Below are positions 8,654 through 18,071 of a stretch of DNA of 64,000 nt, one piece after another (position 1 is the stretch's first letter; each line of letters opens with the position of its first letter). The notes below the pieces were generated by a model. The model was not told the origin of the DNA, made no database searches, and worked only from the letters and a program-made list of their open reading frames with translations. Source of the DNA: an uncultured Pseudomonadales bacterium (GTDB lineage: Bacteria; Pseudomonadota; Gammaproteobacteria; Pseudomonadales; Balneatricaceae). The stretch is from positions 124,001 to 188,000 of the forward strand of contig CALJVT010000005.1 in the NCBI GenBank assembly GCA_937773555.1. Direction: 5' to 3'. The translations under genes and the position numbers were made by a program.

Positions 8654-10978
8654 TTAGTCTTGTTTCAGCCAAGGGTTAAACTCTGCTTGATCCTTGGTGG
8701 CCGGGTTTACTTCAGTTTTAGAAGCCCGGTTAATTTCAGGCTTATGTACTGGCTTTGCTGCAGGCTTAGATGATGCATACTCTGCATCATAAAATCCTGA
8801 CGTGCTAGCCACTTCGGGCTTATATTTACGAATTTCCCAACAGCGATGAATCTTCTTGTTACGGCTAAAGTCTTTATCCAAAGTATCATCACTAATATCG
8901 ACTACATGGTTATGCTGAAGCACCTTTTCGTCTAGCTCAAAACGGCGATAATTAGTAGAAAAAATTAATAAGCCATCTTCTGTTAGCAAGTCCATCACTT
9001 TATGGATCATCCAGGCATGGTCACGCTGCACGTCTAGAACACCAATCATTTTTTTAGAGTTAGAAAAGGTAGGTGGATCAAGGAAGATTAGGTCATATTC
9101 TCCCTTATGAGTCTTAATAAATTCCATACAGTCGTGCTGTTCAAACCGATGTACTTGATCACTAAAGCCATTCAAAGCAAGGTTCTTTTTGCCCCAGGAC
9201 AAGTAGGTAGCCGACATATCTACACTCAGCGACTTGTGTGCCCCACCCTGCACTGCATGAATGGTGGCTGTGCCGGTATAGCAAAATAAGTTTAGGAAAC
9301 GTTTACCATGAGCCAGCTGTTGAATTTTTTGACGCACAGGGCGGTGATCTAAGAACAAGCCAGTGTCCAAATAATCGTTAAGGTTCACCAGCAACTTACA
9401 ACCACCTTCTTGAACCTGAATGTATTCGCCTTTTTCATCGTGGGTTTGATACTGGTCTTTACCCGTTTGCTGGCGGCGCTGCTTTAGTACAATTCGCTCT
9501 TCTGGAATTTGCAGGGCTTGTGGTAATGCTAGCATCACCTCTTCTAGGCGACGCTGGGCTTTTTCTGCATCTACAGTCTTAGGCGCTGCGTATTCTTGGA
9601 CGTGCAGCCAATCAGCATAAACATCCACTGCTACAGCATACTCAGGCATGTCAGCGTCATATATACGATAACATTCAATCGCTTCCTGCTTCACCCATTT
9701 GCTTAGCTGCTTGCGGTTTTTTATCACGCGGTTAGCAAACATTTGAGCACCCTCGCTGAGGGCTTGCAGTGGTATTTCACCACTAGCTTGGCGGCGATCA
9801 GCAAAGCGATTTGTGGTTTCTAGAGCGTACATTAACAACTGACTTTTAATGGCTCCATTGTAAAAAGAATACTGTTTGTAAGAACGTAAACCTACCGCTT
9901 TACCTAATTCAGAATTGCCCGTAAATACCCCAAGTTCCCAGCCAATAAAGTCTTGGCTTAAACGCTCACCCAAATGTTGGTAGAGGTATTGGATGTCTGC
10001 TACTTCACTAAGCCGTTCACCATAGGGAGGGTTAGTTATCACCAATCCTGTTTGTTGTTCCGCTGTGTGCGTCAGTGGCTTTAGGTCTTTTAATTCTCTG
10101 TGACTAACACGAATTCGATCTGTCATTCCTGCTTGCTTTAGGTTTTCACGACATTTAGATACAGCTTTTGGCTGACCATCATAACCATGGATTTCGCTGG
10201 TAGAAGAAGCTTCACCAGCTTCTCTACGCAACTCGGCAGCGTCCCAAATTTCTCGCCAAAGCGCGACATTGTGCTGCTTCCACATTTGTAAGCCAAAACG
10301 CCAGCGCAGTAACCCTGGCGCAGTATCTGAAGCCATCATTGCAGCTTCGATTAAAAACGTACCAGAACCGCACATTGGGTCCATTAAAGGCTTACCAGCT
10401 GCTGCCATTGCTGGCCAACCAGCGCGGATCAAAAGTGCAGCAGCCAAGTTTTCTTTTAGCGGAGCCATGCCACCTTCACGGCGATAGCCACGTTTATGCA
10501 GGCTTTCACCAGACAAGTCTAAACTAATGCGCACACGGCCTTTGGTGATAAAAACATTGATGCGGACATCAGGCTCTTGCTTAGCAATATTGGGCCGTAT
10601 TTCACCCTTACTACGAAATTGATCAACAATGGCGTCTTTTACTTTTAGAGCACCAAAGTGGGTATTATCAATGCCACGCATACGGCCAGCATAGTCCACC
10701 AGAAAAGTTTGATCACTGTCAAAGTGCTCAGTCCACTCAACTTTGCTTACGGCGTCATATAACTCATCAACACTGTCAACGGGCTCACTGTGCAGCAGTA
10801 ATAGCACGCGGTTAGCTAAACGGCTCCACAAACAAGCACTGTAGCCTACCTTTAAGCCGCCATTAAAATAAACCCCACCTTGGGTTAGCTTAATATCTTC
10901 CGCCCCTAACGGGCCCAGTTCATCGGCCAGTATAGGCTCCATAGCTTTGGGACAGGTGGCGAAAAAGGCGTAATTCAT
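8654..10978 (-). CDS. rlmL: Bifunctional 23S rRNA methyltransferase RlmKL (m2G2445 and m7G2069)
   Basis: Two SAM-dependent methyltransferases in one chain modifying domain V of 23S rRNA. Order: N-terminal THUMP domain (about 45-160), the RlmL half with NPPYGERL near residue 320, then the RlmK half with a SAM-binding segment FLNLFCYTGTATIHAV and the catalytic motif LDPPTFSNSK. At 774 aa it is longer than E. coli RlmL (702 aa); much of the excess is a C-terminal Lys/Ala/Pro-rich tail of about 50 residues (KPAAKPVHKPEINRASKTEV) that looks disordered. Single-gene transcription unit. Confidence 0.95.
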   Translation of the reverse strand: MNYAFFATCPKAMEPILADELGPLGAEDIKLTQGGVYFNGGLKVGYSACLWSRLANRVLLLLHSEPVDSVDELYDAVSKVEWTEHFDSDQTFLVDYAGRMRGIDNTHFGALKVKDAIVDQFRSKGEIRPNIAKQEPDVRINVFITKGRVRISLDLSGESLHKRGYRREGGMAPLKENLAAALLIRAGWPAMAAAGKPLMDPMCGSGTFLIEAAMMASDTAPGLLRWRFGLQMWKQHNVALWREIWDAAELRREAGEASSTSEIHGYDGQPKAVSKCRENLKQAGMTDRIRVSHRELKDLKPLTHTAEQQTGLVITNPPYGERLSEVADIQYLYQHLGERLSQDFIGWELGVFTGNSELGKAVGLRSYKQYSFYNGAIKSQLLMYALETTNRFADRRQASGEIPLQALSEGAQMFANRVIKNRKQLSKWVKQEAIECYRIYDADMPEYAVAVDVYADWLHVQEYAAPKTVDAEKAQRRLEEVMLALPQALQIPEERIVLKQRRQQTGKDQYQTHDEKGEYIQVQEGGCKLLVNLNDYLDTGLFLDHRPVRQKIQQLAHGKRFLNLFCYTGTATIHAVQGGAHKSLSVDMSATYLSWGKKNLALNGFSDQVHRFEQHDCMEFIKTHKGEYDLIFLDPPTFSNSKKMIGVLDVQRDHAWMIHKVMDLLTEDGLLIFSTNYRRFELDEKVLQHNHVVDISDDTLDKDFSRNKKIHRCWEIRKYKPEVASTSGFYDAEYASSKPAAKPVHKPEINRASKTEVNPATKDQAEFNPWLKQD

Positions 10979-11394
10979 AGGTCAATACTGCAGCAATCAA
11001 AAGGGCGCGCAGTATACCACTATTGATAATGCAGGGGGGAAATGGTTACGGTTCAAAATAGAGCATAGGCTAACGCTGTGAGTAATCCAGACACAAAGAT
11101 ACCATAGTACTAGATAATAAAGAGGTGGGGCTTAAGTGTTAACTAGCAACAGCGAAGTTGCACATAACAACTGGCTAGTAATGATCAAACCAATCTGTGC
11201 ACATGCTCCTGTAGCCGCCATGCCAAGGCTAAAAAAGAGCCTTATGCCTATAATTAATTCAGCATTGCCGGAGCACTTACAACACAAGACAAAACAATAT
11301 GACCGCACTGCCAAGAATACACTGCTTACCCTTTGATGACAGAAAACCGCCTATAGAACCTACCGCTGAGTGAAGCTCAGATTTAATCAAAAAA
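10979..11394. other. Intergenic region between ctaB and rlmL (416 bp), no confident gene
   Basis: Both flanking genes are on the minus strand. The minus strand keeps a 60-codon open frame (11132-11314) whose translation is hydrophobic in part (FFSLGMAATGACAQIGLIIT) but has no convincing start or ribosome binding site; it may be a decayed membrane protein. The opposite strand is also open over 11136-11336, again without gene signals. A small hairpin CTGAG-N5-CTCAG is at 11366-11380, without a T tract. Confidence 0.4.
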
Positions 11395-12288
11395 CTAAAT
11401 TGGAAAATAATGGTCTACGAGTAGCAATACGAACAATAACATGAGGTAAATAATGGAATACCAAAACGTCTTCATAGCCGCCTTTTCGTAGGCTCCTCGA
11501 TACAAACGTAAGGCCCAGTATAGAAAACGTATATTCAACAAGGTTACACCCACTAAGTAGATAAAACCGCTCATACCTACGACGTAGGGCAGCATAGTAG
11601 AAATGATCAACAACACGGTATATAACAGAATTTGTAAGCCAGTGAATTCTAAGCCATGGGTCACCGGTAACATGGGAATTTCAACCTTGGCGTATTCATC
11701 TCGCTTATGAATTGCTAAGGCCCAAAAATGAGGTGGCGTCCACGCATAGATAATTAGCACTAACAGGAGCGCATTGGGATCTAAAGTTCCCGTGACGGCA
11801 ACCCAACCCAATAACGGAGGCATTGCTCCCGCAAGACCACCAATAACGATGTTCTGTGGTGTTGCACGTTTAAGGTATCCGGTATAAACAAAGGCATACC
11901 CAATTGAAGAGGCCAAGGTTAGCCAGGCCGTCATTGGGTTGACGAGTACATACAGAATACCAAGGCCAATAACAGCCAATATAGCCGCAAAAATGAGTGC
12001 GTGCAGCGGCTTCACTTTGCCTTTAGCCACGGGGCGGTTACTTGTGCGGCCCATTTGACCGTCAATACGACGGTCAATTACATGATTCACTGCCGCTGCA
12101 GAACCTGCAGCCATAGCGATGCCCAAATTACCCCATATAATTATTGGCCAGGGCACCATACCAGGTATCGCCATGAACATACCTACTAATGACGTAAGTA
12201 ACATAAGCAAAACCACATTGGGTTTGCACATTTCATAATAATCCCGCCAATTTATACGTATTGGGATTGCAGTAGCTTCAGAACTCAT
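11395..12288 (-). CDS. ctaB: Protoheme IX farnesyltransferase (haem O synthase)
   Basis: UbiA-family membrane prenyltransferase that adds a farnesyl group to haem B, the first step of haem A synthesis. 297 aa with about nine hydrophobic segments. Both aspartate-rich motifs are present: [19 protein letters not shown] (about residues 64-82) and the second loop near [15 protein letters not shown]. Last gene of the assembly-factor operon; its start lies 11 nt inside ctaA. Supplies substrate to CtaA next door. Confidence 0.96.
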   Translation of the reverse strand: MSSEATAIPIRINWRDYYEMCKPNVVLLMLLTSLVGMFMAIPGMVPWPIIIWGNLGIAMAAGSAAAVNHVIDRRIDGQMGRTSNRPVAKGKVKPLHALIFAAILAVIGLGILYVLVNPMTAWLTLASSIGYAFVYTGYLKRATPQNIVIGGLAGAMPPLLGWVAVTGTLDPNALLLVLIIYAWTPPHFWALAIHKRDEYAKVEIPMLPVTHGLEFTGLQILLYTVLLIISTMLPYVVGMSGFIYLVGVTLLNIRFLYWALRLYRGAYEKAAMKTFWYSIIYLMLLFVLLLVDHYFPI

Positions 12289-13321
12289 TGAGGCGCCCTC
12301 TTTTTGAAAAGACTAAATAATAAAGACTTACAGTGAGAACAAACAAACAGGCCCCAAAGAAGTTATGACCAACAGCTACCGCAAGGGGAAGGAAGTAGTA
12401 TATGTTGGCTAGGCCCAAACAAAATTGGACAATAAATACCGCTAAAAAACCAAAACCAAACAGACGGAGACGCTTGTCATCTTGCTTAATCAACTGATAG
12501 CTCATCAACACTATAAACACAGCCAAAATAATTGCGCCATATCGATGCAATACATGAATAGCTTGTCGCGCTTCAGCATGCATTAAGCCTCCCAAATAAC
12601 TCGGGCCTAAAGTCTGAGTGAGATCAAAACCCTCAGAGAAATTCATTTCAGGCCACCATGAGCCATTACAGTCTGGCAAAGTGGAGCAGGCTAAGGCTGC
12701 GTAGTTAGAACTCATCCACCCACCTAAGAATACTTGAACAATAACTAGGACTAACGCCACAGATGCCCAGGCTTGCAACCGACTATGGGTAATGTTTACA
12801 AGTGATAGTGGTTTAACCTGGCTCCCAATACGACGTAACTTTACTAATAACAGCGTCAGTAAGCTAGCAGTCACAAAACCACCCAATAAATGTGATGTCA
12901 CAACTTGCGGCCATAACTTCCAAGTGACTGTCCAAGCACCAAAAGCACCTTGCAGCATTACCATGGCCAGTAAACCTTGGGTAAGTACAAAAGGATAGTT
13001 TAGACGTTTTCGTTGCGACCAAGACGCTATCGCTAGCACCAAAATAACGAGGCCCAAGAATGATGCCAAGTAACGGTGGATCATCTCCAACCAACCCTTA
13101 TCTACTTCTACAGGTGCGTCTGGGTAGAGGGCTTCAGCAGCCGCAATTTCTTGAGCAGTTTCCGGCACCAGCAAATTACCGTAACAGCCAGGCCAATCTG
13201 GGCACCCTAAGCCCGCGTCAGCTAATCTGGTCCACGATCCTAAAATGATGACACACGCCACAGTTGCCAGTGCCAGGTAAGTTAAAAATAGGCTCCACTT
13301 GGGGGCGACATTAGTATTCAT
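12278..13321 (-). CDS. ctaA: Haem A synthase
   Basis: COX15/CtaA-type membrane monooxygenase converting haem O to haem A. 347 aa, about eight transmembrane segments in two four-helix halves. The first half has the conserved [16 protein letters not shown] segment with a cysteine pair and EMIHRYLAS with a haem-ligand histidine. The second half repeats this with [15 protein letters not shown] and [11 protein letters not shown]. Overlaps ctaB by 11 nt, indicating coupled translation. Confidence 0.96.
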   Translation of the reverse strand: MNTNVAPKWSLFLTYLALATVACVIILGSWTRLADAGLGCPDWPGCYGNLLVPETAQEIAAAEALYPDAPVEVDKGWLEMIHRYLASFLGLVILVLAIASWSQRKRLNYPFVLTQGLLAMVMLQGAFGAWTVTWKLWPQVVTSHLLGGFVTASLLTLLLVKLRRIGSQVKPLSLVNITHSRLQAWASVALVLVIVQVFLGGWMSSNYAALACSTLPDCNGSWWPEMNFSEGFDLTQTLGPSYLGGLMHAEARQAIHVLHRYGAIILAVFIVLMSYQLIKQDDKRLRLFGFGFLAVFIVQFCLGLANIYYFLPLAVAVGHNFFGACLFVLTVSLYYLVFSKRGRLNEF

Positions 13322-13326
13322 GACTT

Positions 13327-13881
13327 TTACCCTATGTTTGAGGTTCTGAGTAACTTCTTAAGGTCTTTTAACAATTCTTTTCCAACAAAGTCTTTACTGT
13401 AATACATCATAATATTTCCCAGAGGATCCACAACATAGATACCCTGGCCTAGTTCAAATGGCTCTAATGAAAGGCTTTTCAGCTGTATTAAAGCTGGATA
13501 GTCTGTCTTGGTCTGCTCGTTAAACCCACCCTGCTGGTTAACCAACAAACGCGTGACACGGTGAGCTTCCTTCCCTAGGGCAACATTGATTTGTCGTAAT
13601 AAATGAGTTGCTTCCTGACAGGGCAAATCGCAAGCTTGTTTCGTCAGATAAATCACCAACCACCTTTTATCAGCCTCTGCCTGAGACCAAGGTGCTTCAT
13701 TTTCATCAACTAATTGAGCCTGTTGTAGCTCGTTTGGTGGCAACAACAGCTGACCAAAATTAGTCCGCCCATCTGGCACACCCCATAAATTAAAGTACAT
13801 TAACATAGCAAACATAAGTGGCACAGCGGTTACCGCAAATACCGCATACAAAGTCCAACGATTGGTTTTTTTGGTGGTCAT
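13327..13881 (-). CDS. Membrane-anchored thioredoxin-like protein of the cytochrome oxidase cluster, CxxxC motif
   Basis: 184 aa: one N-terminal transmembrane segment (about residues 9-29), then a periplasmic domain that reads like a thioredoxin fold, with WLVIYLTKQACDLPCQEA near residue 85. The spacing Cys-Asp-Leu-Pro-Cys is the CxxxC used by Sco copper chaperones. The later strand GIYVVDPLGNIMMYY fits this fold, but the metal-binding histidine of Sco proteins is not obvious. Start 13881 is chosen because its ATG overlaps the SURF1 stop (ATGA); a longer frame from 14016 runs inside SURF1. It sits between SURF1 and ctaA, so an oxidase-assembly role is inferred, not shown. Confidence 0.8.
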   Translation of the reverse strand: MTTKKTNRWTLYAVFAVTAVPLMFAMLMYFNLWGVPDGRTNFGQLLLPPNELQQAQLVDENEAPWSQAEADKRWLVIYLTKQACDLPCQEATHLLRQINVALGKEAHRVTRLLVNQQGGFNEQTKTDYPALIQLKSLSLEPFELGQGIYVVDPLGNIMMYYSKDFVGKELLKDLKKLLRTSNIG

Positions 13882-14615
13882 GGATCTACCTTTTTGATGT
13901 CGATGGGGGAATAAAATACTCGATAAATGTATAATAAGCTGAGCGTCAAGGCCAGGCCAAACCACTGCCACGCATACGCTAGATGCTTTTCTGAGGCCAT
14001 TGCGCTTGCCCGCCAATGAGGCGTAAGTGTTGCATCACCTGTTGTATCTAACACTAATACCCAGGGTAAAAGCACGCCCTCAACAGAATTGGATAAATGT
14101 TTAGCCAAAACAGACGGCGTTATCGCCTGCACTAGCTGTGGGTATTCATCTGTATAAGTGTCTATGCCCAACTGATATGGATTAGCCTGCACTGAAACTA
14201 GTCGCCCTGTAAGAGTCACTTCGCCACTCACCCATGCAATATTAGGTAATGGGTTTCTTTGGCCATTTGACGCAAACCAACCCCGATTAACTAACAATAA
14301 ATCTGCACCTACCCTAATAAGGCCTATGGCGTCATAACCCACTTTACCAGCCACAACTTGATTATCCCTAAACCAAACAAATGGCTTGATAAAGGTACTA
14401 TTCAGTGTCACTCTTTGAAGGTTATCTAGGGCACCCAAGGTTAAACTCGGTTCGTCAAAAAGTATTAATGGTTGCTCTAAAGCCGCCAAGTTCTTTTGCA
14501 GTTGTATTTTTTGGTCTGCCCTATCTAACTGCCAAAAACCTAAACTGATGGTGAGCGGCAAAAAGAATAGCGTGAAAACAGAGATTGCCCAATAGTGTTG
14601 CAGTCGTTTTATCAT
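13878..14615 (-). CDS. SURF1 family cytochrome oxidase assembly protein
   Basis: Assembly factor thought to help insert haem A into subunit I. 245 aa with the family layout: a transmembrane helix at each end (about 12-30 and 212-232) and a periplasmic domain between. The conserved motif LGFWQLDRADQK follows the first helix, and LLVNRGWFASNGQR is the central family motif. Divergent from the DUF2909 gene, 44 nt away; ATGA overlap with the next gene downstream. Confidence 0.92.
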   Translation of the reverse strand: MIKRLQHYWAISVFTLFFLPLTISLGFWQLDRADQKIQLQKNLAALEQPLILFDEPSLTLGALDNLQRVTLNSTFIKPFVWFRDNQVVAGKVGYDAIGLIRVGADLLLVNRGWFASNGQRNPLPNIAWVSGEVTLTGRLVSVQANPYQLGIDTYTDEYPQLVQAITPSVLAKHLSNSVEGVLLPWVLVLDTTGDATLTPHWRASAMASEKHLAYAWQWFGLALTLSLLYIYRVFYSPIDIKKVDP

Positions 14616-14659
14616 TACTATAGCTAAACCTAATTAACGTATTTAAAGAGACCCTTTTT

Positions 14660-14875
14660 ATGATCAAAATCGTCATTGTCATCGTGTTACTTTTGGCTCT
14701 AACCAGCTTAGCCAGTGGTTTCTTTTTCTTAATGAAGGACGGTACAAAATCGACTCGGTTACTCACATCACTTAAGTATCGAGTGACCCTAATTGTACTT
14801 TTAATTGTGCTCGTAACCTACGGGTTTGCCACCGGTCAACTTGTGACTTCGTCGCCATGGGCTGGTATTCATTAA
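14660..14875 (+). CDS. Twin-transmembrane DUF2909 family protein
   Basis: 71-residue protein with two hydrophobic helices (about 4-25 and 42-61) joined by a basic loop (KDGTKSTRLLTSLKYR). This matches the DUF2909 family, which is commonly encoded beside cytochrome c oxidase genes; function unknown. It is on the plus strand between coxC and SURF1, opposite to the whole cox cluster. It ends at a strong bidirectional terminator. Confidence 0.85.
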   Translation: MIKIVIVIVLLLALTSLASGFFFLMKDGTKSTRLLTSLKYRVTLIVLLIVLVTYGFATGQLVTSSPWAGIH

Positions 14876-14901
14876 TTCTAAAAATGACTACGAGACATAA
14901 A

Positions 14902-14925
14902 AAAGGCAGCCATTAAGCTGCCTTT
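14902..14925. terminator. Bidirectional intrinsic terminator between DUF2909 gene and coxC
   Basis: Perfect 9-bp stem AAAGGCAGC / GCTGCCTTT with a 6-nt loop (CATTAA), A-rich upstream and T-rich downstream. Placed between two convergent genes (stops at 14875 and 14945) it can serve both. Confidence 0.9.
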
Positions 14926-14944
14926 ATGGTTTTTGTCCTGCTGC

Positions 14945-15832
14945 TTATAGAATGTAGACGAATAAAAATAAGCCTACCCATACCATATCTACAAAGTGCC
15001 AATACCAAGCGGCTGCTTCAAACCCAAAATGCTGATCTGGAGTAAAGTGACCTTTACAGATACGAATCCACATAATAAATAGTATGAACGCACCAATAGT
15101 AACGTGAAGGCCGTGAAAGCCTGTCAGCATAAAGAAGGTTGACCCATATATGCCAGAATCTAACGTAAGACCCAATTCAGTGTAAGCTTCAATATACTCT
15201 AGAATCTGATAATAGACGAAGATGCCACCTAAGATTACTGTAACCGCTAACCAAAAAATGGTCTTACCCCGATGCATTGCCCTAAGCGCATGGTGCGCAA
15301 TCGTAAGCGTTACACTAGAAGTCATCAACAAGACTGTGTTGAGCAGCGGAATATGCCAAGGATCAATGACAGCCTGCGGGCCAGGAAAGTCTGCGCCTGC
15401 GGGGTTATTAAACATAGGCCACGCATAATCAAAGTCTGGCCATAACATATGCGTTGAACCCTTATCACCTTGACCATCCAACCAAGGGCCAGCCCATTGG
15501 CGCACGTATAGCAGCACACCAAAAAAGGCTACAAAGAACATAACTTCTGAAAATATAAACCAACTCATACCCCAACGGAAAGACTTGTCCATCTGAGGGC
15601 TGTACATACCCGCTCTACTCTCAGAAATAACCTTACCAAACCACTGAAAGAAAATAAAAGCGAGTAATAAGGAACCCGCTGTAAAGACGAGATGAGGGAA
15701 AGCATAGCCTTCTCCACCTGCACTCATGTGGTTCATCATACCGCCAGCACCAGCTGCCATTCCAATTAGGCCTATACTTGCCACAATTGGGAAATAGCTA
15801 CTGTCTGGTACGTAATAATTGGATGTTGCCAT
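14945..15832 (-). CDS. coxC: Cytochrome c oxidase subunit III
   Basis: Membrane subunit III of the aa3/caa3 oxidase, seven predicted helices. Motifs include MSWFIFSEVMFFVAFFGVLLY and GFHGLHVTIGAFILF, and it ends in the usual WYWHFVDMVWVGLFLFVYI. The start at 15832 is preferred: GGAG lies 6 nt upstream of its ATG and the protein (295 aa) then begins MATSNYYVPDSSYFPI like other family members. The frame could be opened 23 codons earlier by a GTG at 15901, but that has no ribosome binding site. Confidence 0.95.
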   Translation of the reverse strand: MATSNYYVPDSSYFPIVASIGLIGMAAGAGGMMNHMSAGGEGYAFPHLVFTAGSLLLAFIFFQWFGKVISESRAGMYSPQMDKSFRWGMSWFIFSEVMFFVAFFGVLLYVRQWAGPWLDGQGDKGSTHMLWPDFDYAWPMFNNPAGADFPGPQAVIDPWHIPLLNTVLLMTSSVTLTIAHHALRAMHRGKTIFWLAVTVILGGIFVYYQILEYIEAYTELGLTLDSGIYGSTFFMLTGFHGLHVTIGAFILFIMWIRICKGHFTPDQHFGFEAAAWYWHFVDMVWVGLFLFVYIL

Positions 15833-15903
15833 GTGTTGCTCCATTGTCGAAGGCTTATTATCCGGCCATAACTTAAAGCCAGAATTATAGTTATACGCCA
15901 CTG

Positions 15904-16461
15904 CTACTTAGCAAAGGCGCCTGCATCAAATAACGTGTACGACATTGTTACTTTTTTAACGTGAGCCGGAAGTTCTGGGTCTAAAGAGAAAATAAGTGGC
16001 ATTTTTCGCCCCTCTCCAGCCTTTAACGTCTGCTGGTCAAAACAAAAACATTCTGTTTTTTGAACATATTCAGCCGCCTCTGATGGCGATACACTAGGTA
16101 CCGCCTGTCCTACCATGTCGTTCGCTGTTGGGTTTAGGGCCCAAAAATTCACTTGGGTCCACGCCCCTGGGTGCATTTCAATTTCTTCTTGCAAAGCTTC
16201 AAATTCCCAGGGCATACCAGCATTATTGGTGGTTATAAACTGCACTGTTATTGTGCGGCTCGTATCAACCCATTGTTCAACTCGTTCTACGGGTCCTGCA
16301 GTCTTACCATTAATACCGGTAAGCTCACAAAACACGTCATATAAAGGCACTAAAGCAAAACCAAAGCCAAACATAGCTACTGCTGCGATTACTAATTTTA
16401 GTGCCGTATTTTTGGGCTTAGAGCCAGATAAGTCATCTGGCTTTGATGAATTAGAGTTCAT
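15904..16461 (-). CDS. ctaG: Cytochrome c oxidase assembly protein CtaG (Cox11), CuB insertion
   Basis: Cox11-type copper chaperone that delivers copper to the CuB site of subunit I. 185 aa: a short cytoplasmic tail, one transmembrane helix (about 21-41) and a periplasmic immunoglobulin-like domain. The copper motif ECFCFDQQTL (CxC form) is near residue 137, and PLYDVFCELTGINGKT carries the conserved third cysteine. Position between coxA and coxC is the standard one. Confidence 0.95.
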   Translation of the reverse strand: MNSNSSKPDDLSGSKPKNTALKLVIAAVAMFGFGFALVPLYDVFCELTGINGKTAGPVERVEQWVDTSRTITVQFITTNNAGMPWEFEALQEEIEMHPGAWTQVNFWALNPTANDMVGQAVPSVSPSEAAEYVQKTECFCFDQQTLKAGEGRKMPLIFSLDPELPAHVKKVTMSYTLFDAGAFAK

Positions 16462-16476
16462 AGGGCTTTTTTAACC

Positions 16477-18060
16477 TTACTTAACGTGCGGTGGCTCTGC
16501 AAAAGTATGATATGGCGCTGGAGACGGGATAGTCCACTCCAGACCTTCTGCACCTTCCCAAACTTGATCCGTTGCTTTTTCTCCACCACGGATGGTCTTG
16601 ATCAATAAAAACAAGAAGATTAGCTGAGAGAAACCAAAGATGAATGCACCTACGGTTGCAATTGCATTAAAGTCTGCAAACTGCAAGGCGTAATCTGGTA
16701 TACGACGCGGCATTCCTGCTAAACCAATAAAGTGCATTGGGAAGAAGGTGATGTTAACGCCAATAAAGGACATCCAAAAGTGGAACTTACCTAAGTTCTC
16801 GTTGTAATAATGTCCTGTCCATTTAGGCAACCAGTAGTAAACACCAGCAATAATACCAAATAAAGCACCTGGCACTAATACGTAGTGGAAGTGAGCCACT
16901 ACAAAGTAGGTGTCATGATATTGGAAGTCTGCAGGTGCAATAGACAACATCAGTCCAGAGAAACCACCAATGGTGAACAATACTACGAAAGCCAAGGCAA
17001 ATAGCATTGGGGTTTCAAAAGTCATTGAACCTCTAAACATGGTCGACACCCAGTTGAACACCTTCACACCCGTAGGAATGGCGATCAACATAGTGGCATA
17101 CATAAAGAAGAGTTCCGTTTGCAGCGGCAAGCCCACTGTAAACATGTGGTGAGCCCAAACAATGAAGGACAAAAACGCGATTGAAGAAGTTGCATATACC
17201 ATTGACGCATAACCAAACAAAGGCTTACGCGCAAAGGTAGGAATGATTTGCGAAACAATACCAAAGGCAGGCAAAATCATTATGTATACTTCTGGATGGC
17301 CAAAGAACCAAAATACGTGTTGGAACAATACTGGGTCACCACCGCCTGCGGCATCAAAGAACGCAGTACCATAGTGGATGTCCATTAACATCATTGTCAC
17401 AACACCTGCCAATACTGGCATTACTGCAACTAGCAAGTAGGCTGTAATAAACCAAGTCCATACAAATAATGGCATCTTCATCAAGGTCATACCTGGCGCC
17501 CGAAGGTTTAAGATAGTAACAATAATGTTAATGGCGCCCATGATTGAAGAAATACCCATCATGTGCACACCAAAGATAAAGTAGGTCACACTACTTGGCG
17601 CGTAGGTGGTCGAGAGTGGCGCATAGAAAGTCCAACCAAAGTTTGGCGCACCGGCCTCAGTAAATAGCGTAAACAACAGCATTCCAAAGGCAAACGGTAG
17701 AATCCAAAAGCTCCAGTTATTCATTCGGGGCAAGGCCATATCTGGCGCGCCAATCATCAATGGAACCATCCAGTTAGCCAAGCCAACGAAGGCTGGCATA
17801 ATAGCACCAAACACCATAATTAGGCCGTGCATGGTGGTCATTTGGTTATAAAACTCTGGCCTTATAAGCTGCATACCTGGCTGAAATAATTCAGCTCGGA
17901 CAATAAGCGCCATCACACCACCGGTGAGAAGCATAGCGAATGAGAACCAAAGGTACATGGTACCAATGTCTTTGTGATTAGTTGTTAATACCCAGCGCAT
18001 GATGCCTTTAGCAGGCCCATGATGGCCGTGGTCATCGTGACTAGCAGTCGCAGTTGTCAT
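16477..18060 (-). CDS. coxA: Cytochrome c oxidase subunit I
   Basis: Catalytic subunit of an aa3-type oxidase, 12 transmembrane helices, 527 aa. It has the haem a/a3 and CuB ligands in WFFGHPEVYIMILPAFG (with the cross-linked His-Tyr pair), WAHHMFTVGL, and HFHYVLVPGALFGI. GHPEVY with the glutamate of the D channel marks a type A1 oxidase. The N-terminus has the family segment WVLTTNHKDIGTMYLWF. It follows coxB after 11 nt. Confidence 0.98.
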   Translation of the reverse strand: MTTATASHDDHGHHGPAKGIMRWVLTTNHKDIGTMYLWFSFAMLLTGGVMALIVRAELFQPGMQLIRPEFYNQMTTMHGLIMVFGAIMPAFVGLANWMVPLMIGAPDMALPRMNNWSFWILPFAFGMLLFTLFTEAGAPNFGWTFYAPLSTTYAPSSVTYFIFGVHMMGISSIMGAINIIVTILNLRAPGMTLMKMPLFVWTWFITAYLLVAVMPVLAGVVTMMLMDIHYGTAFFDAAGGGDPVLFQHVFWFFGHPEVYIMILPAFGIVSQIIPTFARKPLFGYASMVYATSSIAFLSFIVWAHHMFTVGLPLQTELFFMYATMLIAIPTGVKVFNWVSTMFRGSMTFETPMLFALAFVVLFTIGGFSGLMLSIAPADFQYHDTYFVVAHFHYVLVPGALFGIIAGVYYWLPKWTGHYYNENLGKFHFWMSFIGVNITFFPMHFIGLAGMPRRIPDYALQFADFNAIATVGAFIFGFSQLIFLFLLIKTIRGGEKATDQVWEGAEGLEWTIPSPAPYHTFAEPPHVK

Positions 18061-18071
18061 AATTTAGCCTT

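Noticed and set aside
11132-11314. 60-codon minus-strand frame as a real gene
   Set aside because: Start would be TTG without a ribosome binding site and no family is recognised; kept only as a possible remnant.
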